The notes beneath the pieces were generated by a model. That model saw only the letters and a program-made list of their open reading frames with translations, made no database searches and was not told where the DNA came from. The position numbers were made by a program, and so were the translations under genes. From Actinomycetota bacterium (GTDB lineage Bacteria > Actinomycetota > Acidimicrobiia > Spongiisociales > UBA11373), in NCBI GenBank assembly GCA_020444505.1, contig JAHLKU010000009.1, positions 1 through 59,671 of the forward strand: a stretch of DNA of 59,671 nucleotides. Direction: 5' to 3'. Below are positions 42,868 to 51,337 of this stretch, in pieces (position 1 is the stretch's first letter; every line of letters begins with the position of its first letter).

Positions 42868-42897
42868 CGGAGGGCGCACCCGCAGGCGCGCCCTCCG
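42868..42897. terminator. Hairpin between convergent genes
   Basis: CGGAGGGCGC (42868-42877) pairs perfectly with GCGCCCTCCG (42888-42897) across a 10-base loop. It lies just after the stop at 42861 and before the etfA stop at 42914, so it may serve both directions. No T-run is present, as is common in very GC-rich actinobacteria. Confidence 0.55.
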
Positions 42898-42913
42898 ATC
42901 CGATGCTGCCGGG

Positions 42914-43864
42914 TCAGCCCCTGGCTCGCAGCGTCTCGATGAGCGCCGGGACCACCTTGTGCACGTCACCGACCACGCCGAGGTCGGCGACCTCGAAGAT
43001 CGGCGCCTCCTCGTCCTTGTTGACGGCGATGATCGTGCCGGAGTCCTTCATGCCCACCAGGTGCTGCATGGCGCCGCTGACGCCCAGCGCCAGGTACACG
43101 TCCGGCTTGACGGTCTGGCCGGTCTGGCCCACCTGCAGCGAGTAGGCGGTCCACTCGGCGTCCACCACGGCGCGGGTGGCGCCGACGGCTGCGCCGAGCA
43201 GCGAGGCCAGGTCGGTGACCATGGACCACTTCTCGGCCGAGCCGATGCCGCGGCCGCCGGTGACGACGACGTTGGCGTCGGCCAGTTGCGGGCCTTCGGC
43301 GGCTTCCTCGTGACGGGCGGCGATCACGGCCGGGCCGGCCTCTCCCATCGGGACGCCCACGACCTCGGGGTCGCCTCCGTCGCCCGGCTCCGCCGGGAAG
43401 GCCTTGGGCCGCACGATCCCGAGCCACGGCTTGGGCCCGGTGAACGCGGCCTTCACGATCTGTGTGCCGCCCAGGATCTCGCTCACCACGGTGACGGCGT
43501 CGCCGTCCACCTCCAGGTCGACGGCGTTGGCCAGCACCGGCCGGTCGAGCGCGGCGCTGAGGCGCCCGGCCACGTCGCGGTCGGTGAAGCCCATGCCGAA
43601 CAGGATCAGGTCGGGCTCGTGCTCGGCGGCGAGCGCCGCGAGCGCCCCGGTGACCCCGGCCGCCGGCAGGGCGTCGCCCGGGTCGATGTGGAACACCCTG
43701 GTGGCGCCGTGCGCCCCGACGGCGGCGAACGCCTCCGGGGAGCCCGTGCCCACGTACACGGCCGCAAGGTCGCCGCCCAGCGAGCGGGCCTTGGTCAGCA
43801 TCTCGAGCGAGGTCGACGACGGGGCGCCTGCGACCTCTTCGGTGAACACCCATGTGGTCGCCAT
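42914..43864 (-). CDS. etfA: Electron transfer flavoprotein, alpha subunit
   Basis: 316 residues. The N-terminal domain begins MATTWVFTEE. The C-terminal FAD-binding domain contains GGRGIGSAEKWSM, AAVGATRAVVDAEW, VGQTGQTVKPDVYLALGVSG and AVNKDEEAPIFEVADLGVVGD. EtfAB passes electrons from acyl-CoA and other dehydrogenases to the quinone pool. It starts inside the etfB stop (TGATG), so the subunits are translated together. Confidence 0.95.
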   Translation of the reverse strand: MATTWVFTEEVAGAPSSTSLEMLTKARSLGGDLAAVYVGTGSPEAFAAVGAHGATRVFHIDPGDALPAAGVTGALAALAAEHEPDLILFGMGFTDRDVAGRLSAALDRPVLANAVDLEVDGDAVTVVSEILGGTQIVKAAFTGPKPWLGIVRPKAFPAEPGDGGDPEVVGVPMGEAGPAVIAARHEEAAEGPQLADANVVVTGGRGIGSAEKWSMVTDLASLLGAAVGATRAVVDAEWTAYSLQVGQTGQTVKPDVYLALGVSGAMQHLVGMKDSGTIIAVNKDEEAPIFEVADLGVVGDVHKVVPALIETLRARG

Positions 43865-44643
43865 CAGATCACCTTCGCCTTCTCGAGGAGTTCGACGATC
43901 GCTTGGAAGGCCTCGCCCTCGTCCACGATCTTGGTGCCGGCGGTCCGGCTGGGAGCGTCCTCCACGGAGGTGATCTCCTGGCCGCTCCCCGCCTCGCCGA
44001 TGGCGTCGGCGGCGATGCCGAGGTCGGCGGCGGTGGGCTGTTCCACGGGCTTGGACTTGGCGGCCATGATCCCCTTGAAGGTGGGGTACCTGGGCTCGAC
44101 GGCGCCGGAGGTGACCGCCACCACCGCAGGCAGCGGGCACTCGACGTCGTCGTAGCCGGTGGCCGAGATCCTCTCCACCTTCAGCGTGGTGCCGTCGAGT
44201 TCGACCTTGCGGGCGAACGACAGCGCAGGCAGCCCGAGCAGGGCTGCGATCTGCTGCGGCACGACGCCGGTGTAGCCGTCGGTGGACTCGGTGCCGGTGA
44301 TGACCAGGTCGACGCCGCCCTCCTGCTGGATGGCTGCGGCGAGGACCTTGGCGGTCACCAGGGCGCCGGAGCCCCGGAGCCCCTCGTCGTCGACGACGAT
44401 GGCCTTGTCGGCCCCCATCGCCAACGCTTGGCGCACGCCCTGCAGGTTGCCCGCCGGCCCCATGGAGACCAGCACGACCTCGGCGTCGTTGGCCTCGGCC
44501 AACTGGAGCGCCATCTCGACGCCGTACCGGTCGGTGTCGTCGAGGACCTGGTCGTTGGGGCGGACCACGAAGTGCGTCTCCGGGTCCAGGCTGTAGGGCG
44601 TCGCCGGGTCGGGAATCTGCTTGGCGCAGACCGCGATCTTCAT
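43864..44643 (-). CDS. etfB: Electron transfer flavoprotein, beta subunit
   Basis: 259 residues. MKIAVCAKQIPDPATPYSLD is the standard start. YGVEMALQLAEANDAEVVLVSMGP and GTESTDGYTGVVPQQIAALLG mark the AMP-binding fold. It is first in the etfBA operon, with a GGGAGGG ribosome binding site and a TAGCAT box upstream. Confidence 0.95.
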   Translation of the reverse strand: MKIAVCAKQIPDPATPYSLDPETHFVVRPNDQVLDDTDRYGVEMALQLAEANDAEVVLVSMGPAGNLQGVRQALAMGADKAIVVDDEGLRGSGALVTAKVLAAAIQQEGGVDLVITGTESTDGYTGVVPQQIAALLGLPALSFARKVELDGTTLKVERISATGYDDVECPLPAVVAVTSGAVEPRYPTFKGIMAAKSKPVEQPTAADLGIAADAIGEAGSGQEITSVEDAPSRTAGTKIVDEGEAFQAIVELLEKAKVI

Positions 44644-44675
44644 GACCCTCCCTTTCGGAATGTGCGACGCCGCCC

Positions 44676-44681
44676 ATGCTA
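44676..44681 (-). promoter_or_regulatory. Putative -10 box (TAGCAT) for etfBA
   Basis: TAGCAT on the minus strand lies 32 bases before the etfB ATG, leaving a short leader with a Shine-Dalgarno sequence. Confidence 0.35.
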
Positions 44682-44731
44682 GGTGGGGGCGCGCAGCCCC
44701 GGCAGGGGCCGTTCGTCCCTGGCGTCCCGGG

Positions 44732-45553
44732 CTAGTGGAGGGTGCGGAGCAGGCCGTCGACGAGGGCGGTGAACCGCTCTCTGGCGGCGTCGGCGGTCTC
44801 CTGGACCTCCTCGTGGCTGAGCGGCACCGGGGAGATGCCCGCCGCCAGGTTGGTGACCAGCGAGATCCCCAGCAGGCGGGCGCCCATGTGCCGGGCGGCG
44901 ATCGCCTCGGGCACCGTGGACATGCCCACCAGGTCGGCGCCCATGCGCCTGGCCATCTGCACCTCGGATGGGGTCTCGAACGTCGGGCCCAGGAACCAGG
45001 CGTACACGCCCTCCTTCAGGGTGACGCCGGCGTCGGCGGCCACCTGCCGGGCCAGGTCCCGCAGGTCCCGGGGGTAGGTGTCGCTCATGTCGGGGAACCG
45101 GGGCCCGAGCCGCTCGTCGTTGGTGCCGACCAGGGGGTTGCGGGCGGCCAGGTTCAGGTGGTCGCGGATCAGCACCAGGTCGCCGGGCTCCAGGCCGTCG
45201 CCGGCACCGCCGGCGGCGTTGGTGAGCACGACGGTGGAGCATCCCGAGGCGACGGCGGTCCGCACCCCGAACACGACGTCGGCCATGTCCCACCCCTCGT
45301 AGGTGTGGACCCGCCCCGAGTAGCACAGCACCGGCACCTCGCCTGGCTGCGCCGAGAACAGGCTGCCGCCGTGCCCCTGCACCTTGGGGAGCGGGAACCC
45401 GGGGATGTCGGCGTAGGGCACCTCGACGGCGCCCGGCAGGGTCGCGGCGTACCCGGCGAGGCCGGAGCCGAGGACGATGGCCACCCTGTGTTCGGGCCGG
45501 CCGGTCCGCTCGGCGATGACCGCCGCCGCCTGCTGGATCGCTTCGTAGCTCAT
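44732..45553 (-). CDS. punA: Purine nucleoside phosphorylase (trimeric type)
   Basis: 273 residues. VAIVLGSGLAGYAATL is the phosphate-binding start. CYSGRVHTYEGW, TNAAGGAGDGLEPGDLVLIRDHLN, FLGPTFETPSEV and GMSTVPEAIAARHMG are motifs of trimeric PNPs specific for guanine and hypoxanthine nucleosides. The ATG at 45553 is set by GGAGAGGTG and overlaps the preceding gene (ATGA). Last gene of the upp salvage operon. Confidence 0.93.
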   Translation of the reverse strand: MSYEAIQQAAAVIAERTGRPEHRVAIVLGSGLAGYAATLPGAVEVPYADIPGFPLPKVQGHGGSLFSAQPGEVPVLCYSGRVHTYEGWDMADVVFGVRTAVASGCSTVVLTNAAGGAGDGLEPGDLVLIRDHLNLAARNPLVGTNDERLGPRFPDMSDTYPRDLRDLARQVAADAGVTLKEGVYAWFLGPTFETPSEVQMARRMGADLVGMSTVPEAIAARHMGARLLGISLVTNLAAGISPVPLSHEEVQETADAARERFTALVDGLLRTLH

Positions 45554-46854
45554 CGCACCTCTCCGTAGACCAGCGGGGTGGGCTCCACGGCCTCGTCCCC
45601 GATCTCGAACGCCCGCTCCACCAGCGGCATCGCGTCGGCGAGGCGGCGCTCTCCCGCCCACCGGAGGATCGCCAGCGGGTCGCCCTGGGCGACGGTGTCG
45701 CCGACGGCCACCGGCACGACGATGCCGACGCCGCGGTCGATGCCGTCCTCCTTCTTCTCGCGGCCTGCGCCGAGGCGCAGGGCAGCCACCCCCAGGTCGA
45801 GGGCGTCGCAGCGGGCGAGCACGCCGCTGCGGGGGGCGGCGACCACCGTCTCGTTGCGGGCCCTGGCGAGTTGCGAGGTGTCCTCCAGGACCGAAGGGTC
45901 CCCGCCCTGGGCCACCACCACCTCCACGAGCTTCTCGAAGGCGGCGCCGCTCTCCACGGCCCTCTCCATCTGCGCCCTCGCCTCGGCCGGCCCGGGGGCG
46001 ACGCCGCCCATCACCAGCATCTGCTCGCCCAGGCGGAAGGTGAGTTCGGTGACGTCGGCCGGGCCCTCGCCCCGCAGCACGTCCACCGATTCGGCGATCT
46101 CGTTGGCGTTGCCGATCGTCCTTCCGAGCGGCTGGCTCATGTCGGTGAGCAGGGCGGTGACGGCGGTGCCCCGGACGGTGCCGATGGACACCATCGTCTC
46201 GGCGAGCGCCCTGGCGTCGTCGAGTTCCTTCATGAACGCCCCGCGCCCCACCTTGACGTCGAGCACCAGGGCGTCGAGGCCCTCGGCGAGCTTCTTCGAC
46301 ATGATCGAAGACGAGATCAGGGGGATCGACGGCACGGTGCCGGTGGCGTCCCGCAGCGCGTACAGGCGGCGGTCGGCCGGCACCAGCGTCTCCGACTGCC
46401 CGGCCAGCACCAGGCCGGTCTTCTCGAGGATCGCCCGGAACTCGGGCGGGTCGAGGGCGGTGCGGAACCCGGGAATCGACTCCAGCTTGTCGAGGGTGCC
46501 GCCGGTGTGGCCGAGCCCGCGGCCGCTCATCATCGGCACCGCCACCCCGCAGGCGGCCACGATCGGCGCCAGCGGGATGCTGATCTTGTCGCCGACGCCG
46601 CCGGTGCTGTGCTTGTCCACCTTGGGCGCGGCCACGTGGGAGAAGTCGAGCACGTCGCCGGAGTGGAGCATCGCATCCACCCAGGCGCTCAACTCCTCGG
46701 GGTCGAGTCCCTCCTTGAACACCGCCATCAGCATCGACGACATCTGGTAGTCGGGGATGTCGTCGGCGCTGTAGCGGCCGATCATCCAGACGATCTCGTC
46801 GGGGGTGAGGGCGCCGCCGTCGCGCTTGCGCTCGATCAACTCCACCACGTTCAT
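45550..46854 (-). CDS. Pyrimidine-nucleoside (thymidine) phosphorylase
   Basis: 434 residues. KHSTGGVGDKISIPLAP is the phosphate/nucleoside motif of the NP-II family. SGRGLGHTGGTLDKLESIPGF is the diagnostic loop, and SSSIMSKKLAEGLDALVLDVKVG follows. It splits thymidine, deoxyuridine or uridine to base plus sugar phosphate. Whether it is the thymidine-only DeoA or the broader Pdp type cannot be decided. The start overlaps the alkyltransferase-like stop by 4 bases. Confidence 0.92.
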   Translation of the reverse strand: MNVVELIERKRDGGALTPDEIVWMIGRYSADDIPDYQMSSMLMAVFKEGLDPEELSAWVDAMLHSGDVLDFSHVAAPKVDKHSTGGVGDKISIPLAPIVAACGVAVPMMSGRGLGHTGGTLDKLESIPGFRTALDPPEFRAILEKTGLVLAGQSETLVPADRRLYALRDATGTVPSIPLISSSIMSKKLAEGLDALVLDVKVGRGAFMKELDDARALAETMVSIGTVRGTAVTALLTDMSQPLGRTIGNANEIAESVDVLRGEGPADVTELTFRLGEQMLVMGGVAPGPAEARAQMERAVESGAAFEKLVEVVVAQGGDPSVLEDTSQLARARNETVVAAPRSGVLARCDALDLGVAALRLGAGREKKEDGIDRGVGIVVPVAVGDTVAQGDPLAILRWAGERRLADAMPLVERAFEIGDEAVEPTPLVYGEVR

Positions 46855-47150
46855 GGGGTACCTCCGCGTCGCGACATGGCGGCGACCCGGCCGGAGGGGG
46901 TCACCTCGACTCCTTCGGCGGCGAGCAGCCGCGCCTGGGCTGCCCGCCCGTACGGGCTCAGCCTGCCTCCTGCGGCGACGACGCGCCACCAGGGGACCGG
47001 CTCGGTGGTGCGGCGCAGCAGGTTGCCGACGGCCCTGGCGGCGCCGGGGAAGCCGGCCTCGGCGGCCACCTCGCCGTAGGTGATCACCTCGCCGGGCGAG
47101 AGGCGGCCCAGCACCGCCAGCACTGCGTCCTCGAAACCCTCCGCCGGCAT
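46851..47150 (-). CDS. Alkyltransferase-like protein (ATL, MGMT fold without the reactive Cys)
   Basis: 99 residues, only the DNA-binding half of O6-alkylguanine-DNA alkyltransferase. ITYGEVAAEAGFPGAARAVGNLLRR is the helix-turn-helix with Arg finger. The active-site motif PCHRV is replaced by PWWRVV, so it cannot accept an alkyl group. ATLs bind O6-alkylguanine and flag it for nucleotide excision repair. Here it is embedded in a nucleoside-salvage operon: its start overlaps the upp stop by 1 base and its stop overlaps the phosphorylase. Confidence 0.88.
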   Translation of the reverse strand: MPAEGFEDAVLAVLGRLSPGEVITYGEVAAEAGFPGAARAVGNLLRRTTEPVPWWRVVAAGGRLSPYGRAAQARLLAAEGVEVTPSGRVAAMSRRGGTP

Positions 47151-47767
47151 CACAGGGTCCCGAACAGGCGGTCCCCCATGTCGCCCAGGCCGGGCCGGAT
47201 GTACGAGGCGTCGTTGAGGTCGCGGTCCAGCGAGGCCGCCACCACCCGGACGTCGGGGTGCCGGTCGTACATGGCCTGCACCCCGGCGGGGGCGGCGACC
47301 ACGCAGAGGGCCGTGATCGACCCTGCGCCGTTCTCCTTTGCCTTCTCGACGGCCCAGGAGAGGGAGCCGCCGGTGGCCAGCATCGGCTCCAGGATCAGCA
47401 CGTGGGCGTCGCTGAGGTCGGCCGTCTTGAAGTAGTACTCGATGGGCTGGATGGTCTCTTCGTCCCGCTGCACCCCGGCGAAGCCCACCTTGACGTGGGG
47501 GATCATGTCGATGACGGCGTCGAGGAGGCCGAGGCCGGCCCGGAGCACGGCGATCGCCACCATGTCGGGCATGCGGTAGCCGGTGGTGGTCTCGAGGGGG
47601 GTGGTGACGGGGCGCTCGAGGAGGGGGACCTGCTTGGTCGCCTCCATCACCAGCGTGTAGGTGAGGCGCCGGGCGGCGGAGCGGAACTCCTCCGGCTGGG
47701 TGGCCTCGTCCCGCAGGACCGTCAGGTAGTGGGACGTGAGCGGGTGGTCGATCACCGTGAGATTCAT
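47150..47767 (-). CDS. upp: Uracil phosphoribosyltransferase
   Basis: 205 residues. VIDHPLTSHYLTVLRDEAT and LRAGLGLLDAVIDMIPHVKVGFAG are typical. The PRPP-binding loop is LILEPMLATGGS and the uracil-binding end is YIRPGLGDMGDRLFGT. It converts uracil and PRPP to UMP, using the uracil released by the phosphorylase of the same operon. First gene; the leader carries AGGAGG and a TACGCT box. Confidence 0.95.
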   Translation of the reverse strand: MNLTVIDHPLTSHYLTVLRDEATQPEEFRSAARRLTYTLVMEATKQVPLLERPVTTPLETTTGYRMPDMVAIAVLRAGLGLLDAVIDMIPHVKVGFAGVQRDEETIQPIEYYFKTADLSDAHVLILEPMLATGGSLSWAVEKAKENGAGSITALCVVAAPAGVQAMYDRHPDVRVVAASLDRDLNDASYIRPGLGDMGDRLFGTL

Positions 47768-47790
47768 CGCGCCTCCTAACGCCGCGCCAG

Positions 47791-47796
47791 AGCGTA
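47791..47796 (-). promoter_or_regulatory. Putative -10 box (TACGCT) for the upp salvage operon
   Basis: TACGCT on the minus strand lies 23 bases before the upp ATG, with AGGAGG in between. The divergent ffh gene carries the identical hexamer at 47840. Confidence 0.4.
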
Positions 47797-47839
47797 CCCG
47801 AGCGCGGGGCGGCCGGGGCGCCGGGGGCGGCGGCCCCGC

Positions 47840-47845
47840 TACGCT
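47840..47845 (+). promoter_or_regulatory. Putative leaderless -10 box (TACGCT) for ffh
   Basis: TACGCT ends 7 bases before ATG 47853; no ribosome binding site is present. Confidence 0.5.
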
Positions 47846-47852
47846 CCGCACG

Positions 47853-49193
47853 ATGTTCGACGCACTCACCGGCCGCCTCGGCGGCGTCTTCGACCGCCTG
47901 CGCGGCAAGGGCCGCCTGGGGGGCCAGGACGTGGACGCCGCCCTCCGCGAGGTGCGCATGGCGCTGCTGGAGGCCGACGTCAACGTGGGCGTCGCCAAGG
48001 CCATGCTCGCCAGGGTGCGGGAGCGGGCCCTGGGCGAGGAGGTGTCGAAGAGCCTCAGCCCCGGCCAGCAGGTGGTGAAGATCGTCCACGAGGAGCTGAT
48101 CGCCACGCTCGGCGGCGCCGCCGTGCCGCTGGCCTCCGCCTCGAGACCGCCGCTCACCGTGGTGATGGTGGGGCTGCAGGGCTCCGGCAAGACCACCACG
48201 GCCGCCAAGCTCGCGGCGCGGCTCAAGGGGCAGGGGAAGCGGCCGCTGCTGGTGGCCGCCGACCTGCAGCGCCCCGCCGCCGTCGATCAGTTGGAGACCC
48301 TCGGGGAGCGGATCGGGGTGCCGGTGCACGCCGACCGGGCGACGACGCCGCCCCGGCTGGTGAAAGCGGCGCTGAAGCGCGCCGGGTCGGAGGGCTTCGA
48401 CGCGGTCGTGGTGGACACCGCCGGCCGGCTGCAGATCGACGACGCCCTGATGAAGGAACTTGCCGACGTCCGCAAGGCGGCCGACCCCGACGAGGTGCTG
48501 CTGGTGCTGGATGCGATGACCGGCCAGGACGCCGTCAACGTCGCCTCCGGGTTCCTGGAGCGGACCGAGATCACCGGCCTGGTGTTCTCCAAGCTCGACG
48601 GCGACGCCAGGGGCGGGGCCGCCATCTCCGCCCGCGAGGTCACCGGCGCCCCGATCAAACTGGCAGGCGTCGGAGAGGCGATCGCCGACCTGGAGGTGTT
48701 CCACCCCGACCGGATGGCCTCCCGCATCCTCGGGATGGGCGACGTGATGACGCTGATCGAGAGGGCCGAGGAGGCCTTCGACGAGGAGACCGCCAGGGCC
48801 GCCGCCGAGAAGCTGATGACGGCCTCGTTCACCCTGGAGGACTTCCTCGACCAGTTCCAGCAGGTCCGCCGGATGGGGCCTCTTCCCGAATTGCTTGGTA
48901 TGCTCCCCGGCGCCGCATCTGCGTTCGGGGGCCTGGAGGTGTCCGAAGCCGATCTGGCCAGGGTCGAGGCCATCATCCGGTCGATGACCCCCGCCGAGCG
49001 GCGGAACCCCAAGATGATCGACGGCAGCCGCAAGCGCCGGATCGCCTCCGGGTCGGGGACTGCCCCCCAGGACGTGAACGGGTTGCTGCGGCAGTACGCC
49101 GAGGCACAGAAGATGATGAAGGCGTTTGCCGGAGGGCGGTCCCCGATCCCGGGGCTCTCGCTGCCCGGCATGACACGACGGAAGAAGAGGTGA
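47853..49193 (+). CDS. ffh: Signal recognition particle protein Ffh (SRP54)
   Basis: 446 residues. [20 protein letters not shown] is the N domain start. G1 is [10 protein letters not shown], then [17 protein letters not shown]3 [10 protein letters not shown] and G4 [12 protein letters not shown]. The methionine-rich M domain (about 300-446) ends in a basic tail (MTRRKKR). Ffh binds signal sequences and SRP RNA and docks on FtsY, encoded 5.7 kb away. A longer frame upstream lacks homology and is rejected. rpsP follows 4 bases after the stop. Confidence 0.96.
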   Translation: MFDALTGRLGGVFDRLRGKGRLGGQDVDAALREVRMALLEADVNVGVAKAMLARVRERALGEEVSKSLSPGQQVVKIVHEELIATLGGAAVPLASASRPPLTVVMVGLQGSGKTTTAAKLAARLKGQGKRPLLVAADLQRPAAVDQLETLGERIGVPVHADRATTPPRLVKAALKRAGSEGFDAVVVDTAGRLQIDDALMKELADVRKAADPDEVLLVLDAMTGQDAVNVASGFLERTEITGLVFSKLDGDARGGAAISAREVTGAPIKLAGVGEAIADLEVFHPDRMASRILGMGDVMTLIERAEEAFDEETARAAAEKLMTASFTLEDFLDQFQQVRRMGPLPELLGMLPGAASAFGGLEVSEADLARVEAIIRSMTPAERRNPKMIDGSRKRRIASGSGTAPQDVNGLLRQYAEAQKMMKAFAGGRSPIPGLSLPGMTRRKKR

Positions 49194-49197
49194 GCCG

Positions 49198-49692
49198 ATG
49201 GCGGTGAAGATCCGCCTGACACGGACGGGCAAGAAGAAGCAGCCGTCCTACCGCGTCGTGGTGGCAGACTCGCGGTCTCCCCGCGACGGCCGCTACCTCG
49301 AGCAGATCGGGCGGTACCACCCGCTGTCCGACCCGTCCGAGATCGAGATCGACAACGAGCGGGCACGCTACTGGCTGTCGGTGGGCGCGCAGCCCTCCGA
49401 TGCCGTCCGCAAGCTGCTGGAGATCAGCGGTGCGCTCGACGCCCGGCCCGTCAAGGTCGTGCACGACCCCAAGGTGCACGTGGTGGGTGAGGAGGCCCAG
49501 ATCGAGGCAGCCGCCGACGACGAGGCCGTGGTGGCAGCCGCCGGGGTCGCCGTCGCCGCCGAAGCCGAGGTCGCTGCCGACGAGGCCGCCGAGGCCGCCG
49601 AGGAGGCCGCTGCGGACGAGGAGACCCCCGAGGCCGCAGAAGCCGACGGGGCCGCAGAGACCGCCGCAGACGAGGACGAGGAGCAGTCGTGA
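49198..49692 (+). CDS. rpsP: 30S ribosomal protein S16 with long acidic C-terminal extension
   Basis: 164 residues, about twice the usual length. The core (1-82) is canonical: [30 protein letters not shown] and [10 protein letters not shown]. From about residue 95 a tail of about 70 residues made almost only of Ala, Glu, Asp and Val follows. Acidic tails on S16 occur in actinobacteria; this one is long. The tail overlaps the khpA start (GTGA). Confidence 0.95.
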   Translation: MAVKIRLTRTGKKKQPSYRVVVADSRSPRDGRYLEQIGRYHPLSDPSEIEIDNERARYWLSVGAQPSDAVRKLLEISGALDARPVKVVHDPKVHVVGEEAQIEAAADDEAVVAAAGVAVAAEAEVAADEAAEAAEEAAADEETPEAAEADGAAETAADEDEEQS

Positions 49693-49937
49693 AGGGCGAG
49701 ATCGTCCACAAGGTCGTCGAGTACGTGAGCGGCGAGATCGTCTCCGACCGGGACGAGCTCAGCGTCACGATCGTCGAGGAAGGGCCCGACGAGGTGGTGG
49801 CCGAGGTGCGCACCGCCAAGGGCGACATGGGGCGCGTGATCGGCCGGCGCGGCCGGGTGGCCAAGGCCATCCGCACCGTGGCGCAGGCCGCCGCCGACGA
49901 AGAGGGCCTCGAAGCTGGCGTCGAGTTCGTCGACTAG
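49689..49937 (+). CDS. khpA: KH-domain RNA-binding protein KhpA
   Basis: 82 residues. [18 protein letters not shown] leads into a single KH domain whose GxxG-type loop is [19 protein letters not shown]. KhpA proteins bind many RNAs and often pair with KhpB/Jag in cell-wall regulation. Its position between rpsP and rimM is conserved. It is an RNA-binding candidate partner for structured RNAs in general, with no specific evidence here. Confidence 0.93.
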   Translation: MKGEIVHKVVEYVSGEIVSDRDELSVTIVEEGPDEVVAEVRTAKGDMGRVIGRRGRVAKAIRTVAQAAADEEGLEAGVEFVD

Positions 49938-49941
49938 CAGG

Positions 49942-50418
49942 GTCCCCGCCGGGCGGATCGGCCGTCCCCACGGTCTCCACGGCGAGGTGACCATCCTCCC
50001 GCGCGACGAGCGCTGGTTCGCGCCCGGGGCGACCCTCTGGTCCGGGTCCACCGCCTTCGTGGTCGCCGAGTCACAGCCCTACCGGCAGCAGGGCCTCACG
50101 GTCCGTTTCGAGGGGATCGCCGACCGGGTGGCCGCCGAGGCGCTGCGGGGCACCGAGTTGGAGGTGGAGGCCGCCGACCGCCCCGAACTGGGCGAAGGGG
50201 AGTTCTGGCCGGAGGACCTGATCGGCCTCGAGGCCGAGGGCCCGTCGGGTGAGCCGCTCGGCGCCGTGGTGGCGGTCGTGTTCGGCCCGCAGGACCGCCT
50301 GGTCGTGGAGACCCCCGGCGGGCGCCGGGTGGAGGTCCCGTTCGTGAGCGCCCTGGTGGGCGACCCCGTGGACGGCCGCATCCGCATCGACCCGCCGGGC
50401 GGCATGTTCGACGAGTAG
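49942..50418 (+). CDS. rimM: Ribosome maturation factor RimM (start uncertain)
   Basis: The conserved RimM start GRIGRPHGLHGEVTI is encoded from 49951 on. The first in-frame standard start codon is GTG 49987, inside this motif, and the frame has a stop at 49837. Between them I see no ATG, GTG or TTG. I place the 5' end at the GTC codon 49942 (V-P-A-G-R-I), where one base change would give GTG; a CTG at 49915 preceded by AAGAGGG is the alternative. The C-terminal PRC-barrel part is normal (FWPEDLIGLEAEG, VPFVSALV). RimM assists 30S head assembly with S19. Confidence 0.85.
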   Translation, partial: VPAGRIGRPHGLHGEVTILPRDERWFAPGATLWSGSTAFVVAESQPYRQQGLTVRFEGIADRVAAEALRGTELEVEAADRPELGEGEFWPEDLIGLEAEGPSGEPLGAVVAVVFGPQDRLVVETPGGRRVEVPFVSALVGDPVDGRIRIDPPGGMFDE

Positions 50419-50479
50419 CGGCATCTCCGGGCCGGGATTCCCGTTTCAGTCCCCGGCCGGCGGGGCCGATCCCGTCCCA

Positions 50480-51241
50480 ATGGAACACGGCGCTCCGGCG
50501 CGCCTCGCGCCCCACCCGATGGAGCGGCTCCGGCCGACGGCGCGGCGCGCCTGGCGGGCACTCCGGCCGCTCGTCCGCAGCCGGCCCTGGAGCCTGCTGG
50601 TGGCGGGCCTGGTGGCCGCCGATGTCGCATGCATCGTGATCCAGGTGGCGGTGGACGCCACCGACTACGGGTTCCCGGGTGCCTTCCGGCTGTCGCTGGA
50701 GACCGAGGCGGGGCTCGCCCAGGCCTACGGGTACCTGCAGATGGGCGCGGCGGCCGCATTGCTGTTCGCCGCCTGGCGAAGGTCCCGCGGCCCGTCGGTC
50801 GCGTTCTGGGCGGCGGCGTTCGGCTACCTCGCCCTGGACGACGCCTTCACCATCCACGAGCGGGCCGGCAGGTTCCTCGTCGACGCGCTGTCGCTGAGCG
50901 AGGTGGGGCCGTTCCGTGCCCAGGACGTCGGCGAGGCACTCGTCTACCTGGTGGTGGTCGCCGGCGGCGCCGCCCTCTTCGCGTTCGCCGAGTGGCGAGA
51001 CCCGCACCCGCGGTTCACGGTGCTGACCCGGATGATGTTCCCGCTGGCGGTGACGTTCGCCTTCTTCGCCGTCGCCCTCGACCTGCCCGGCATGGTCCCG
51101 ATCGCCGTCGAGGACGGAGGCGAGTTGCTGGCCGTCACCGCCGTCCTGGTGGTCGCTGCGGCCTGGACCCTGCTGCCCGGAGAGTGGGCCGCCGGCATCG
51201 AGGAGCACGTGCCCCCGGGAGCCTCCGCGCACGGCGGGTGA
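50480..51241 (+). CDS. Multi-helix membrane protein of unknown function
   Basis: 253 residues with six or seven hydrophobic helices (about 38-58, 80-98, 105-118, 145-167, 180-200, 215-232). Conserved-looking polar residues lie in YLALDDAFTIHERAG, DVGEALVY and AVEDGGELLAV: Asp-Asp, His-Glu and further Glu at membrane faces. The pattern suggests a metal-binding or hydrolase membrane family, but I cannot name one. It occupies the place after rimM where trmD is usually found. Confidence 0.75.
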   Translation: MEHGAPARLAPHPMERLRPTARRAWRALRPLVRSRPWSLLVAGLVAADVACIVIQVAVDATDYGFPGAFRLSLETEAGLAQAYGYLQMGAAAALLFAAWRRSRGPSVAFWAAAFGYLALDDAFTIHERAGRFLVDALSLSEVGPFRAQDVGEALVYLVVVAGGAALFAFAEWRDPHPRFTVLTRMMFPLAVTFAFFAVALDLPGMVPIAVEDGGELLAVTAVLVVAAAWTLLPGEWAAGIEEHVPPGASAHGG

Positions 51242-51337
51242 GGCCGCGTCGGGCGGGCCGGGAGACCCCGCCACCCTTGCCGTGGTCGAGTGGGGCCCGG
51301 GACCGGCCGCGGTCGGGTACCGCGAGACGTGGCGGGA

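Noticed and set aside
51242-51337. Possible terminator between convergent genes at 51.3 kb
   Set aside because: Only imperfect GC stems are present; nothing comparable to the hairpins at 42868 or 52868.
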